From Paenibacillus phocaeensis (GTDB lineage Bacteria; Bacillota; Bacilli; Paenibacillales; Paenibacillaceae), in assembly GCF_900021165.1 (NCBI RefSeq), contig NZ_FCOQ01000018.1, forward strand, positions 368,403 to 432,402: a stretch of DNA of 64,000 nt, given 5' to 3'. Made by a program: the position numbers and the translations under genes. The notes beneath the pieces are model-generated. The model did no database searches. It was given only the letters and a program-made list of their open reading frames with translations, and had not been told where the DNA came from. The first letter of the stretch is position 1. Each line of letters begins with the position of its first letter. This document shows positions 33,228 to 41,800 of this stretch, piece after piece.

Positions 33228-34112
33228 GTGAGAAGGCTGGGAGCGATTGAAGCGGGAGGCACCAAATTTGTGTGCGGCATAGGGACGGATGAAGGGGAAG
33301 TGCAGGATCGGATCAGTTTTCCGACGACAACCCCGGAGGAGACGATGAGCCAAGTTCTTGCTTATTTCCAGGGGAAAGAAGTGGAAGCGATGGGAATTGG
33401 GTCGTTCGGACCGATCGACCCGGTCCTGGGCAGCAGCACATATGGCTACATTACGACCACGCCCAAACCACATTGGGGGAATTATAATCTAGTCGGGGCC
33501 GTCAAGGCGCATTTCGACATCCCGATCGTTTTCGATACGGACGTGAATGGTGCGGCTTTGGGAGAATCCCGTTGGGGAGCTGCCAAAGGGCTGGACAACT
33601 GTCTGTATATTACGGTCGGTACCGGTATCGGCGCGGGGGCCGTCGTAGGAGGCAAGTTGATCCATGGTTTATCCCATCCCGAGATGGGGCACATCGTAGT
33701 TCGTCGCCATCCTGACGACACGTATGAGGGAACTTGCCCCTATCACGGGGATTGCTTGGAAGGACTGGCTGCCGGGCCGGCCATCGTCAAACGTTGGGGT
33801 GTCGGCAATGGGGCGGACCTGCCGGCGGATCATCCGGCATGGGAGATCGAAGCCCATTATTTGGCGCAAGCCCTGATGAACTACATCCTGATCCTGTCGC
33901 CGGAGAAGATTGTGATGGGAGGCGGCGTGATGAAGCAGGTCCAACTGTTCCCGCTGATTCGCCGAAAAGTGCAAGAACTGCTGAGCGGTTATGTACAGCA
34001 TCGCAGTCTGATCGAGGAGATCGACAGCTATATCGTACCGCCCGGGCTTGGAGACAATGCCGGTTTGAGCGGAGCGCTTGCTCTGGCCAATTTAGCTGAG
34101 CCTCACGCCTAA
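33228..34112 (+). CDS. ROK-family fructokinase
   Basis: A 294-residue cytoplasmic sugar kinase, phosphorylating fructose with ATP. The ATP motif GAIEAGGTKFVCGIG (residues 5-19), the catalytic Asp105 in VFDTDVNGAALGESRWG, and the glycine-rich TVGTGIGAGAVV identify ROK. The zinc motif runs GHIVVRRHPDD...GTCPYHGDCLEG. Length and sequence resemble B. subtilis YdhR/GmuE fructokinases. It starts at GTG 33228 with GGAGGGAG 8 bases before it. Next to a LacI regulator and a GH32 enzyme, it would phosphorylate the fructose released from sucrose or fructans. Confidence 0.9.
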   Translation: MRRLGAIEAGGTKFVCGIGTDEGEVQDRISFPTTTPEETMSQVLAYFQGKEVEAMGIGSFGPIDPVLGSSTYGYITTTPKPHWGNYNLVGAVKAHFDIPIVFDTDVNGAALGESRWGAAKGLDNCLYITVGTGIGAGAVVGGKLIHGLSHPEMGHIVVRRHPDDTYEGTCPYHGDCLEGLAAGPAIVKRWGVGNGADLPADHPAWEIEAHYLAQALMNYILILSPEKIVMGGGVMKQVQLFPLIRRKVQELLSGYVQHRSLIEEIDSYIVPPGLGDNAGLSGALALANLAEPHA

Positions 34113-34115
34113 CAA

Positions 34116-34154
34116 AGAAAGGCCGTCGGAGGATTCTCTCCAGACGGCCTTTCT
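34116..34154. terminator. Bidirectional terminator between fructokinase and lacI-type gene
   Basis: AGAAAGGCCGTC (34116-34127) pairs perfectly with GACGGCCTTTCT (34143-34154), with a 15-base loop; A/T flanks serve both directions. Confidence 0.9.
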
Positions 34155-34208
34155 GTATGCTTGGGATGGCGGCCTGCCGTACGGTAGGTAAGCTCCCGCC
34201 GTCTATCG

Positions 34209-35201
34209 TCAAGTCGTCTCCCCGACAATCAACTCTACATCCACGATAGTCGTATTGTTAATTTCTTCATGTTTGTTCTCGATCAGTTGGACCAGCGTCC
34301 CCAGCAGCATCCGCCCGATCCGGTCGATCGGCTGTTTGATGGTGGTGAGTTTCGGATTTTGCAGCATACGGGTGAAGCTGTGGTGGTCATAACCGACGAT
34401 TTTTAGCTGTTCGGGGACTTTAATCCCTTTTTGCTGCGCATAAATATATAGGGCATATGCCACAATATCATTACTGCAAAAAACACCATCGTATCCTGAC
34501 AATTCAATCGAGGACAATTCATGGGTGATAAAATCCCAGAAATAATCGAAGGTCAGTTTGTTACGAGCGCCTTCGACGAAGTCGTATTCGATTCCGTGCT
34601 TCTGACAGGTGAGGATAAAGGCGTCTCCCCGCCGATTGGACAGCATATCGAGATCAAGGGGGCCCGAAATATGCAGGATCTTCTTGCAGCCTCGTTTGAT
34701 TAGATGTTCGGTTGCCAGCTCGCCCCCGCGATAGTTATCCGAACCGACGCAAGGAATGTTGGGCGAAATCATCCGGTCAAAAGAGACGATCGGCAGCGTT
34801 GCCTTCTTGTATTGATCGATATCCAGCGTATGGCTGCACATGATGATCCCGTCCACCTGATTTTGCCGGAGCATGCTGATATAATTGGCTTCCTTTTCGG
34901 GATCGTCGAGCGAATTGCAGATAAGCACTTTGTAGTTTCTTTCATTGGCCTGGATCTCGATATATTTGATTAACTCGGAAAAAAACGGATGATTCGAGTC
35001 CGGCACAATGACTCCGATGAAAAAGGTCTGGCTTCTTTGCAAGGCCCTGGCGATTTGATTGGGATGATAATCCACCGCCTCCATGGCGGCTTCCACTTTC
35101 TTGCGGGTCTCCTTGCCGATATAACCGCGGTTATTGATCACGCGCGACACGGTCGTGACGGAAACCCCAGCTTGTTTAGCCACATCTTTAATACTTGACA
35201 T
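34209..35201 (-). CDS. LacI-family transcriptional regulator of the sucrose/fructoside operon
   Basis: A 330-residue repressor. The N-terminal LacI helix-turn-helix is SIKDVAKQAGVSVTTVSRVINNRGYIG with hinge helix YHPNQIARALQ. The periplasmic-binding-protein-like effector domain contains FIGVIVPDSNHPFFSELI, DGIIMCSHTL, SDNYRGGELATEHLIKRGCKKILHISG and FCSNDIVAYALYIYAQQKG. It is divergent from the ABC operon; two AACGTT-centred palindromes in between are the likely operators. The effector is probably a sucrose- or fructose-derived sugar, inferred from the neighbours. Confidence 0.9.
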   Translation of the reverse strand: MSSIKDVAKQAGVSVTTVSRVINNRGYIGKETRKKVEAAMEAVDYHPNQIARALQRSQTFFIGVIVPDSNHPFFSELIKYIEIQANERNYKVLICNSLDDPEKEANYISMLRQNQVDGIIMCSHTLDIDQYKKATLPIVSFDRMISPNIPCVGSDNYRGGELATEHLIKRGCKKILHISGPLDLDMLSNRRGDAFILTCQKHGIEYDFVEGARNKLTFDYFWDFITHELSSIELSGYDGVFCSNDIVAYALYIYAQQKGIKVPEQLKIVGYDHHSFTRMLQNPKLTTIKQPIDRIGRMLLGTLVQLIENKHEEINNTTIVDVELIVGETT

Positions 35202-35284
35202 TTAGATCATCCTTTTTTGTTGGTCCCTTGTAATTTAAAGTTCTATGGCGGAGAGTTAAATCCTTTTTAAACTATATCACCAAT

Positions 35285-35300
35285 ATGACAACGTTGCCAT
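35285..35300. promoter_or_regulatory. LacI-type operator O1
   Basis: ATGACAACGTTGCCAT is a 16-bp near-perfect palindrome (one mismatch) with the central CG typical of LacI-family sites. It lies 84 bases from the regulator's own start and 78 bp, centre to centre, from the second site. Confidence 0.7.
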
Positions 35301-35362
35301 GTTTTTGCGGTTTATGTGTCATAAAATTATAATATTTCCCTGTTAAAGGCAGGATATTCAAT

Positions 35363-35400
35363 ATGAAAACGTTTGACATAAAAATAAAAAGTAATATAAT
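35363..35400 (+). promoter_or_regulatory. Sucrose/fructoside operon promoter with overlapping operator O2
   Basis: TTGACA (35373-35378), 16 bases, TATAAT (35395-35400): both hexamers perfect. ATGAAAACGTTTGACAT (35363-35379), centred on AAACGTTT, overlaps the -35, so a bound repressor would block polymerase. The start is expected near 35407. Confidence 0.8.
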
Positions 35401-35457
35401 GAACCATGAGCTCATTTTCAAACCGATCTCAAAAAATTACAGACTGGGGGAACAAAA

Positions 35458-36771
35458 ATGAAGAAGTGGATGTCTCTTTCCATCGCCATGGCGCTGCTTG
35501 TTACAGTGCTGTCGGCTTGCGGAGGGAACGGCAAGGAAAGCAATGCAGGTCAAGGAGCGGGCGAAGCGTCCGGCAAACCCGTTGATATTACGGTTCTGGT
35601 CGGCAAAGAAGAAATCGCCAAGCCGTTTGAAGCAATGGTCAAGGAGTACAATGAATCACAGGATAAAGCCAAATTAACGATTATCCCATTGTCGGGAGCG
35701 AACGGTTATGAAAGAATGACCACGCTTTATGCCTCGAACAATGCGCCAACCGTGATCAGCATCGGTCAGGAACTGCCGCTGATGAAGGACAAGCTGCTGG
35801 ATTTGTCGGATCAGGAATGGGTCCAAAACGCCTCGGCCGGTACTCTGGACTATGCCACGTACGACGGAAAAGTGCTCGGCATGCCGATGTCCGTAGAAGC
35901 GTTTGGTTTTATCTACAACAAAGCAGTGTTGGATAAAGCGACGGGCGGCAGCTTCGATCCTGCAACGGTCAAAACCGTAGACGATTTGAAAGCGCTTTTT
36001 GAAAAAGTGAAAGCCAGCGGCGTCGCACCGATCACGGTCACTCCGATAGACTGGTCGCTTGGCGCTCATTTCGCCAATATTCTGTTTACCGACCAATCGT
36101 CGGACCGCGATGCGCGTCACAAATTCATGGAAGATATGAAGAGCGGTTCCGTTGATCTCGCTAATAACGCGGTGTTTAACGGCTGGATGGATACCTTCGA
36201 GTTAATGAAGGAATACAACACGGCGAAGGACGCTCCGCTTGCCGCGCAATACGACGAAGCGCCGCTGCTGTTGGCTGACGGAGGCGCAGCGATGTGGTTC
36301 ATGGGCAACTGGGCTTACCCGCAAATTAAGGAAGCCGATCCGGACGGCGAATACGGCTTCTTGCCGGTACCGATCAGCAACAATGCCGACGATTACGGCA
36401 ACAGCCAAATTTCGGCCAGCGTCTCCTTGTACTGGGCCATCGATAAAGAGCAATCCACTCCGGAACAACAGGCTGCGGCCAAGGATTTCCTGAACTGGAT
36501 GATCGGCAGCGAGAAAGGCCAGGATTATTACGTCAACCAATTCAGCGCAATCCCAGCGTTCAGCAATTTCAAAATTCAACCCGAAGACAGCTTGTCGCAA
36601 TCGGTATTGAATTACATGGACAAGCAGCAAACGCTGGAATGGATGAACCTTTACTTCCCGCCGGACGGTTATCCGACCATGGGGGCCGCCCTGCAGAAAT
36701 ATCTGACAGGCGCTCTTGACCGCGCCGGAGTAGCCAAAGAGATTGAAGATTACTGGAAGAAACAGAAATAA
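35458..36771 (+). CDS. Sugar ABC transporter substrate-binding lipoprotein
   Basis: A 437-residue solute-binding lipoprotein (family 1). The signal peptide MKKWMSLSIAMALLVTVLSAC has lipobox V-L-S-A-C with the modified Cys at residue 21, then a Gly/Asn/Ser linker and VDITVLVGKEEIAKPFEAMVKEYNE. The mature domain includes ALFEKVKASGVAPITVTPIDWS and GGAAMWFMGNWAYPQIKEADP, typical of oligosaccharide binders. It is the first gene of the LacI-controlled operon, at ATG 35458 behind TGGGGGAA. It presumably delivers sucrose, short fructans or glucosides. Confidence 0.93.
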   Translation: MKKWMSLSIAMALLVTVLSACGGNGKESNAGQGAGEASGKPVDITVLVGKEEIAKPFEAMVKEYNESQDKAKLTIIPLSGANGYERMTTLYASNNAPTVISIGQELPLMKDKLLDLSDQEWVQNASAGTLDYATYDGKVLGMPMSVEAFGFIYNKAVLDKATGGSFDPATVKTVDDLKALFEKVKASGVAPITVTPIDWSLGAHFANILFTDQSSDRDARHKFMEDMKSGSVDLANNAVFNGWMDTFELMKEYNTAKDAPLAAQYDEAPLLLADGGAAMWFMGNWAYPQIKEADPDGEYGFLPVPISNNADDYGNSQISASVSLYWAIDKEQSTPEQQAAAKDFLNWMIGSEKGQDYYVNQFSAIPAFSNFKIQPEDSLSQSVLNYMDKQQTLEWMNLYFPPDGYPTMGAALQKYLTGALDRAGVAKEIEDYWKKQK

Positions 36772-36780
36772 CACCGCTTG

Positions 36781-36822
36781 ATACCGGAGGGGGAGGCCGT
36801 TTGGCTTATCCCCCTGCCGTAT
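36781..36822 (+). promoter_or_regulatory. Intercistronic hairpin between binding-protein and permease genes
   Basis: ATACCGGAGGGGGA (36781-36794) can pair with TCCCCCTGCCGTAT (36809-36822), 12 of 14 positions, and GGCC/GGCT can extend the inner stem. There is no U-run. Probably it sets the high binding-protein to permease ratio by protecting the upstream mRNA or by partial attenuation. Confidence 0.6.
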
Positions 36823-36855
36823 ATTGAGAGCCCTTCTTGGAGGTCATCCCAAAAT

Positions 36856-37737
36856 ATGTATAACGAAAAAACTTGGATTGGTAAGTGGAAAGTGTTTGGG
36901 TTGTTTGCCGCCTTGCCGTTGTTTGTGTTTACTACCGTCATCGTTCTGCCTTTTCTGGCCGGATTGTTCATGACGCTGACGAATTGGCAAGGAACCGGCA
37001 GCTTTGAATTTACAGGGTTAAGCAATTATGTATCTGCGTTGCAGGATTCCGTGTTTTGGAACTCCATGTGGCTGACAGTTCGGTATGTCTTTTTTACATT
37101 GGTTCTGACGAATGTAATCGGGTTTGCCCTTGCCTTGCTGGTCACCAGCGGACTTCGCAGCCAGAACTTTTTCCGCGCCGGATTTTTTACGCCGAACCTC
37201 ATTGGCGGGATCATCCTAGGGTTTGTCTGGCAGTTTATTTTCACCAAGGTGCTTGTGTATGTGGGGAGCGAGCTTCATCTTGGCATCTTCTCCTCGTCCT
37301 GGCTCGCCGATCCCGGCACCGCCTTCTGGTCGCTGGTCGTGGTTGGCGTCTGGCAGAATGCGGGGTACATGATGCTGATCTATATTGCCGGATTGACCGG
37401 CATTTCCGAGTCGCTTACCGAAGCGGCCAATCTGGACGGTGCCAGCTACTGGAAACAACTGACGCGGATCCGCATCCCTTTGATGGTTCCATCCTTTACG
37501 ATCAGTTTGTTCCTGACGCTGCAGCGCAGCTTTATGGTTTACGATACTAACCTGTCCCTTACCAAAGGCGGACCGTTCCGTTCCACGGAAATGATCGCTA
37601 TGCACGTGTATAACGAGGCGTTTGTCTATCAAAAATACGGTCCCGGTCAAGCCAAGGCGTTCATATTGTTCTTGATTGTCGCCGCGATCGCCATCCTTCA
37701 GGTTAGAGCGATGAAAAAGGTGGAGGTGGAAGCTTGA
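36856..37737 (+). CDS. Sugar ABC transporter permease, MalF/UgpA type
   Basis: A 293-residue inner-membrane permease, about six helices, opening GKWKVFGLFAALPLFVFTTVIVLPFLAGLFMTLTNWQG. The EAA loop is ESLTEAANLDGASYWKQLTRIRIPLM near residues 195-220. ATG 36856 is chosen (GGAGG 12 bases upstream) because the longer frame from 36778 would run through the hairpin. It pairs with the permease whose start overlaps its stop by one base (TGATG). Confidence 0.92.
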   Translation: MYNEKTWIGKWKVFGLFAALPLFVFTTVIVLPFLAGLFMTLTNWQGTGSFEFTGLSNYVSALQDSVFWNSMWLTVRYVFFTLVLTNVIGFALALLVTSGLRSQNFFRAGFFTPNLIGGIILGFVWQFIFTKVLVYVGSELHLGIFSSSWLADPGTAFWSLVVVGVWQNAGYMMLIYIAGLTGISESLTEAANLDGASYWKQLTRIRIPLMVPSFTISLFLTLQRSFMVYDTNLSLTKGGPFRSTEMIAMHVYNEAFVYQKYGPGQAKAFILFLIVAAIAILQVRAMKKVEVEA

Positions 37738-38561
37738 TGAGCGGCAAAGCCGGGAAAAAACTGCTGTTGTTTATCGTAAGCGCACTGACGCTCGTATTGT
37801 TTATTTTTCCGCTGTTGATGATTTTTGTGAACTCGTTGAAACCCCGCTTGGATATCGTCCGCGATCCGCTGAGTTTGCCGGGAAGTCTGAGTTTCGGCAA
37901 CTACAAAGAGGCCTTTGAAACGATGAATTTCTCGCATGCGTTGCTCAATTCGGTGATCGTTACGGTTCTTTCCGTGGGGCTCATTCTTATCTTCTCGTCC
38001 ATGCTCGCCTATTTTCTCGTGCGTTGGAAATGGAAGATCAACAATTACATTTTGATGATTCTGGTTTCGTCCATGATCATCCCGTTTCAAGCGGTCATGA
38101 TCCCTTTCGTTTCGATTTACGGTGACCTGAACATGTTGAACAGCAAATGGTGGTTGGCTTATTTCTACCTTGGCTTCGGACTTGCGATGGCCACCTTCAT
38201 GTACCACGGTTTCGTCAAAGGGGTTCCGAAGGAGCTGGAAGAAGCGGCATTGATCGACGGGGCGGGGAAATTGCGAGTGTTTGCCCAAGTCGTATTTCCG
38301 ATCTTAAAGCCGATCTCGACGACGCTGGCGATTCTGGACGTATTGTGGATCTGGAACGACTTCCTGCTGCCGTCGCTGGTGCTGATCTCGGAAGACGACC
38401 GCACCTTGCCGTTGTCCACGTTTTATTTCTTCGGAAAATACACGTCGGATTACGGAGTCGCGATGGCGGCGCTGGTATTGTCGATGATTCCGGTCATTAT
38501 CTTCTATCTCTTCATGCAAAAACAAATTATTCGAGGCGTCGTTGAAGGAGCAGTTAAATAA
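37737..38561 (+). CDS. Sugar ABC transporter permease, MalG/UgpE type
   Basis: A 274-residue permease. It has an N-terminal helix (KKLLLFIVSALTLVLFIFPLLMIFVNSLKP), the EAA loop KELEEAALIDGAGKLRVFAQVVFPILKP, and the usual C-terminus IIRGVVEGAVK. It starts at ATG 37737 with GGAGGTGG upstream, overlapping the previous stop. Its own TAA overlaps the ATG of the GH32 gene (TAATG). All five genes from 35458 to 44068 after it appear to be one transcript. Confidence 0.93.
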   Translation: MSGKAGKKLLLFIVSALTLVLFIFPLLMIFVNSLKPRLDIVRDPLSLPGSLSFGNYKEAFETMNFSHALLNSVIVTVLSVGLILIFSSMLAYFLVRWKWKINNYILMILVSSMIIPFQAVMIPFVSIYGDLNMLNSKWWLAYFYLGFGLAMATFMYHGFVKGVPKELEEAALIDGAGKLRVFAQVVFPILKPISTTLAILDVLWIWNDFLLPSLVLISEDDRTLPLSTFYFFGKYTSDYGVAMAALVLSMIPVIIFYLFMQKQIIRGVVEGAVK

Positions 38562-40057
38562 TGTCATATGAATCAACGGATTTATCGAACGCGATCGCCG
38601 GGGCGGAAGCGTATCAGCAGCGGGTAAAGCCCATTGCTGAAGAGAGCCGGTGGAAACCGAAATACCACCTCTCCGCGCCGGCGAATTGGTTGAGCGATCC
38701 GAACGGATTTTGCCTTTACAAGGGAGAACATCATTTGTTTTATCAGCACCATCCTTACGCTCCCAAATGGGGGAATATGTTCTGGGGACACCTGAAAAGC
38801 CGGGACTTGGTGCATTGGCAGCATTTGCCCATCGCTTTAGCTCCGGATGAGGAATACGACAAGGATGGATGTTTCTCCGGCAGCGCGATTGAAAAAGACG
38901 GCAAGCTGTATTTGCTTTATACCGGAAATGTCTGGACCGGATCGGACTGGACCCGAGATCTGCTTCAAGTGCAATGCGGGGCGGTTAGCGAGGATGGGGT
39001 CAACTTCGTCAAGCTGTCGCAAAATCCGCTGATCCAAACGGCTCCCGCAGGGGATATACACCCTTATCATTTCAGGGATCCCAAAGTGTGGAGACAAGGC
39101 GATACTTATTATATGGTGCTGGGCTCGCGCAGCCTCGGCGACCGGGGGCAGGCCTTGTTGTATCAGTCCGCCGATTTGCTGAATTGGAAGTTTGTCCGTA
39201 TTTTGGCGCAAGGCGATGAGCGTTTGGGATTTATGTGGGAGTGTCCGGATCTGTTCGCCTTGGGCGACAAGCATATCCTCATCGTTTCGCCGGAGGGCAT
39301 GAAGCCCGAGGGCGATCTGTACCTTAACAAAAGCCAATCGGGTTATATGGTTGGACATTTTGATGAAGTACGGGGCTTATTCGAGCATGGCGATTTTCAT
39401 CTGCTGGATTATGGATTTAATTTTTATGCGCCGCAAACTACGTTGGATGATCAGGGGAGACGTGTTATGGTCGGCTGGATGTCCTCTTGGGATGAGGATA
39501 AGCCTGAAGCGGCGCACCAATGGGCCGGAACGATGACGCTCCCGCGGCTGTTGACGCTTAAGGGAGAGAAGCTGTACAGCACCCCTTTGCCCGAGTTGGA
39601 GAAATTGCGGCGGGAGCATGTCGGCTATGCCGGCATTACGCTGGAGAATGAAATTGCGCTGTCCGGGGTTTATGGCAGCAGTGTGGAATTGGAAATCGCC
39701 GTTCGCGCAGACGCGGATTCGGTTTTTGGCCTGAAGTTCGGCTGCAGCCGGGACGGTGCGGAGGAAACGGTATTAACCTTTATCGGGCCGGAAGGAAACC
39801 TGGTTCTGGACCGGACCCGTTCCGGAGAAGGAGTGGGGGGAGTTCGCAAGGCCCCGGTGCACCTGCAAGACGGCAGGCTGATTCTGCGCGTATTTATCGA
39901 CCGGTCCTGCGCTGAGATCTTCGTCAATAACGGAGAACAAGTCATGAGCGCCAGATTTTATCCGGGGGAAGCTTCCGACGGAATCGTCTTTTTCGGCGAT
40001 GGCTCGGCCGTGTTGGAGAAGCTGGACAAATGGGAAATCGACAGCTGTTGGCTGTAG
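38561..40057 (+). CDS. GH32 beta-fructofuranosidase (sucrose/fructan hydrolase)
   Basis: A 498-residue cytoplasmic GH32 enzyme releasing fructose from sucrose or short fructans. The five-bladed propeller motifs are all present. The nucleophile motif is WLSDPNGF (Asp46), where the usual Asn of NDPNG is Ser. FSGSAI, FRDPKVW (Asp173, transition-state stabiliser) and FMWECPDLF (Glu227, acid/base) follow. The C-terminal ~150 residues form the beta-sandwich (LRVFIDRSCAEIFVNNGEQVMSARFYP). There is no PTS gene nearby and import is by ABC transporter, so the substrate is likely non-phosphorylated sucrose or fructo-oligosaccharide. Confidence 0.92.
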   Translation: MSYESTDLSNAIAGAEAYQQRVKPIAEESRWKPKYHLSAPANWLSDPNGFCLYKGEHHLFYQHHPYAPKWGNMFWGHLKSRDLVHWQHLPIALAPDEEYDKDGCFSGSAIEKDGKLYLLYTGNVWTGSDWTRDLLQVQCGAVSEDGVNFVKLSQNPLIQTAPAGDIHPYHFRDPKVWRQGDTYYMVLGSRSLGDRGQALLYQSADLLNWKFVRILAQGDERLGFMWECPDLFALGDKHILIVSPEGMKPEGDLYLNKSQSGYMVGHFDEVRGLFEHGDFHLLDYGFNFYAPQTTLDDQGRRVMVGWMSSWDEDKPEAAHQWAGTMTLPRLLTLKGEKLYSTPLPELEKLRREHVGYAGITLENEIALSGVYGSSVELEIAVRADADSVFGLKFGCSRDGAEETVLTFIGPEGNLVLDRTRSGEGVGGVRKAPVHLQDGRLILRVFIDRSCAEIFVNNGEQVMSARFYPGEASDGIVFFGDGSAVLEKLDKWEIDSCWL

Positions 40058-40105
40058 AAAATACATGGAATCATCTCTAATTTCATTGATTTGATGGAGG
40101 TTGCG

Positions 40106-41800
40106 ATGAGAGAACAAAAACGGCAGTGGTGGAAGGAAAGCGTGGCGTACCAAATTTACCCGCGCAGCTTCCAGGACTCAAATGGAGACGGGATCGGGGA
40201 TTTGCGCGGCATTATTCAGCGTCTTGATTATTTGCAATACCTGGGGATTGATTTGCTGTGGCTGAGCCCGGTTTACGATTCGCCGAATGACGACAACGGC
40301 TATGATATCCGCGATTATCACCGTATTTTGGCCGAGTACGGAACGATGGAGGATATGGACGAATTGCTGGAAGAAGCGCGCAAGCGGGGAATCCGGCTGG
40401 TGATGGATTTGGTCGCCAACCATACTTCGGACGAGCATGCCTGGTTTATCGAGTCTCGTTCCTCCAAGGACAATCCGAAGCGGGACTGGTATATTTGGCG
40501 GCCGGGCCGGGACGGAAAAGAACCGACCAACTGGGAATGCGGATTCGGCGGGTCGGCTTGGGAGTACGACGAGCAGAGCGGCGAATATTATCTTCACTGT
40601 TTCTCGGCCAAACAGCCCGATTTGAATTGGGAAAATGAGCAGGTACGGCGGGAAATCTACGCTATGATCGACTGGTGGATGGACAAGGGGATCGCAGGCT
40701 TCCGCGTGGACGCGATTACGTATATTAAGAAAAACCCTGCTTATCCGCAGCTTGAACCCGAAAACGGACGGGCTTACGCCGCGATCGAACAAGCTAGCCT
40801 GAACCAGGAGGGAATCCTCGATTTTCTCCGTGAGATGAAGCAGGAGGTCCTGGAACCGAGAGGGGCGATTACGGTCGCGGAAGCTCCGGGAGTCCCCCTC
40901 TCGCAAATCCCTGATTTCGTAGATGAGACCGACGGCGTATTTACGATGCTGTTCCAGTTTAACCATGTGGACTTAGACATCAAGCCCGGCGGCAAAGCGG
41001 AATTCATCGACTGGGATATGAAAAAATTCAAGGACGCTTTGTCCTTGTGGCAAAGGGAATCTAACAAGCACGGGTGGATGGGGTTGTTCCTGGAAAATCA
41101 TGACCACGTCCGCTCGGTGTCCAAATTCGGCAACGACGGGGCGTACCGCGAGGTATCGGCCAAAATGCTGGCGGCGTATTATTTTTTGATGCGCGGTACG
41201 CCGTTTATTTATCAGGGGCAGGAGATCGGCATGACCAATTGCCGCTTCGACTCGATTCACGAATACCGCGACATCGGCAGTATCAATCTGTTTCGCGATG
41301 AGACGGCGAAGGGACGTTCGGCGGAAGAGATCATGGATTACCTCGGCAGACGCAGCCGCGATCAGGGGCGGACGCCGATGCAGTGGAACGCGGAAGCGGA
41401 GGGCGGCTTTACGTCCGGGAAGCCGTGGATCAAAGTGAATCCCAATCACACAACGATCAACGTCGAAGAGAATATGAAGAACGGAGATTCCGTCCTGCAG
41501 TTCTACCGTCGCCTCATCGCGCTCAGACGGGAGCATCCGGCTCTGGTTTACGGCTATTATGAAGATCTTTGCATGGAATCTGCGGAGATCGGGGCGTACC
41601 GGCGCATTTACGAGGATGAACTTTTTGTTGTCATCTGTAATTTTACCGATCACCCCGTAGCGCTGAAAGAACTGGAGGAAATTACCTTCGGCGGCGAACG
41701 GGTTTTATCCAATTATGAAGAACAGGAGCAAGGCGTATTGCAGCCGTACGAAGCTTCGGTTTTGAGATGGCCGGCCGGAACGGGAGGACATAGATCATAA
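40106..41800 (+). CDS. GH13 alpha-glucosidase (oligo-1,6-glucosidase type)
   Basis: A 564-residue cytoplasmic GH13 enzyme of the oligo-1,6-glucosidase/sucrase-isomaltase-like group. Conserved regions are DLVANHTSDEHAWF, GFRVDAITYIKK (nucleophile Asp202), ITVAEAPG (acid/base Glu259) and FLENHDHVRSVSKFGND (Asp333). These are 3-4 residues off the B. cereus oligo-1,6-glucosidase numbers (199/255/329). GIGDLRGIIQRLDYLQYLGIDLLWLSPVYDSPNDDNGYDI is the usual N-terminal signature. ATG 40106 follows GGAGG at 7 bases; the frame open from 40091 lacks a site. It hydrolyses alpha-1,6 or sucrose-type bonds; exact substrate uncertain. Confidence 0.9.
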   Translation: MREQKRQWWKESVAYQIYPRSFQDSNGDGIGDLRGIIQRLDYLQYLGIDLLWLSPVYDSPNDDNGYDIRDYHRILAEYGTMEDMDELLEEARKRGIRLVMDLVANHTSDEHAWFIESRSSKDNPKRDWYIWRPGRDGKEPTNWECGFGGSAWEYDEQSGEYYLHCFSAKQPDLNWENEQVRREIYAMIDWWMDKGIAGFRVDAITYIKKNPAYPQLEPENGRAYAAIEQASLNQEGILDFLREMKQEVLEPRGAITVAEAPGVPLSQIPDFVDETDGVFTMLFQFNHVDLDIKPGGKAEFIDWDMKKFKDALSLWQRESNKHGWMGLFLENHDHVRSVSKFGNDGAYREVSAKMLAAYYFLMRGTPFIYQGQEIGMTNCRFDSIHEYRDIGSINLFRDETAKGRSAEEIMDYLGRRSRDQGRTPMQWNAEAEGGFTSGKPWIKVNPNHTTINVEENMKNGDSVLQFYRRLIALRREHPALVYGYYEDLCMESAEIGAYRRIYEDELFVVICNFTDHPVALKELEEITFGGERVLSNYEEQEQGVLQPYEASVLRWPAGTGGHRS

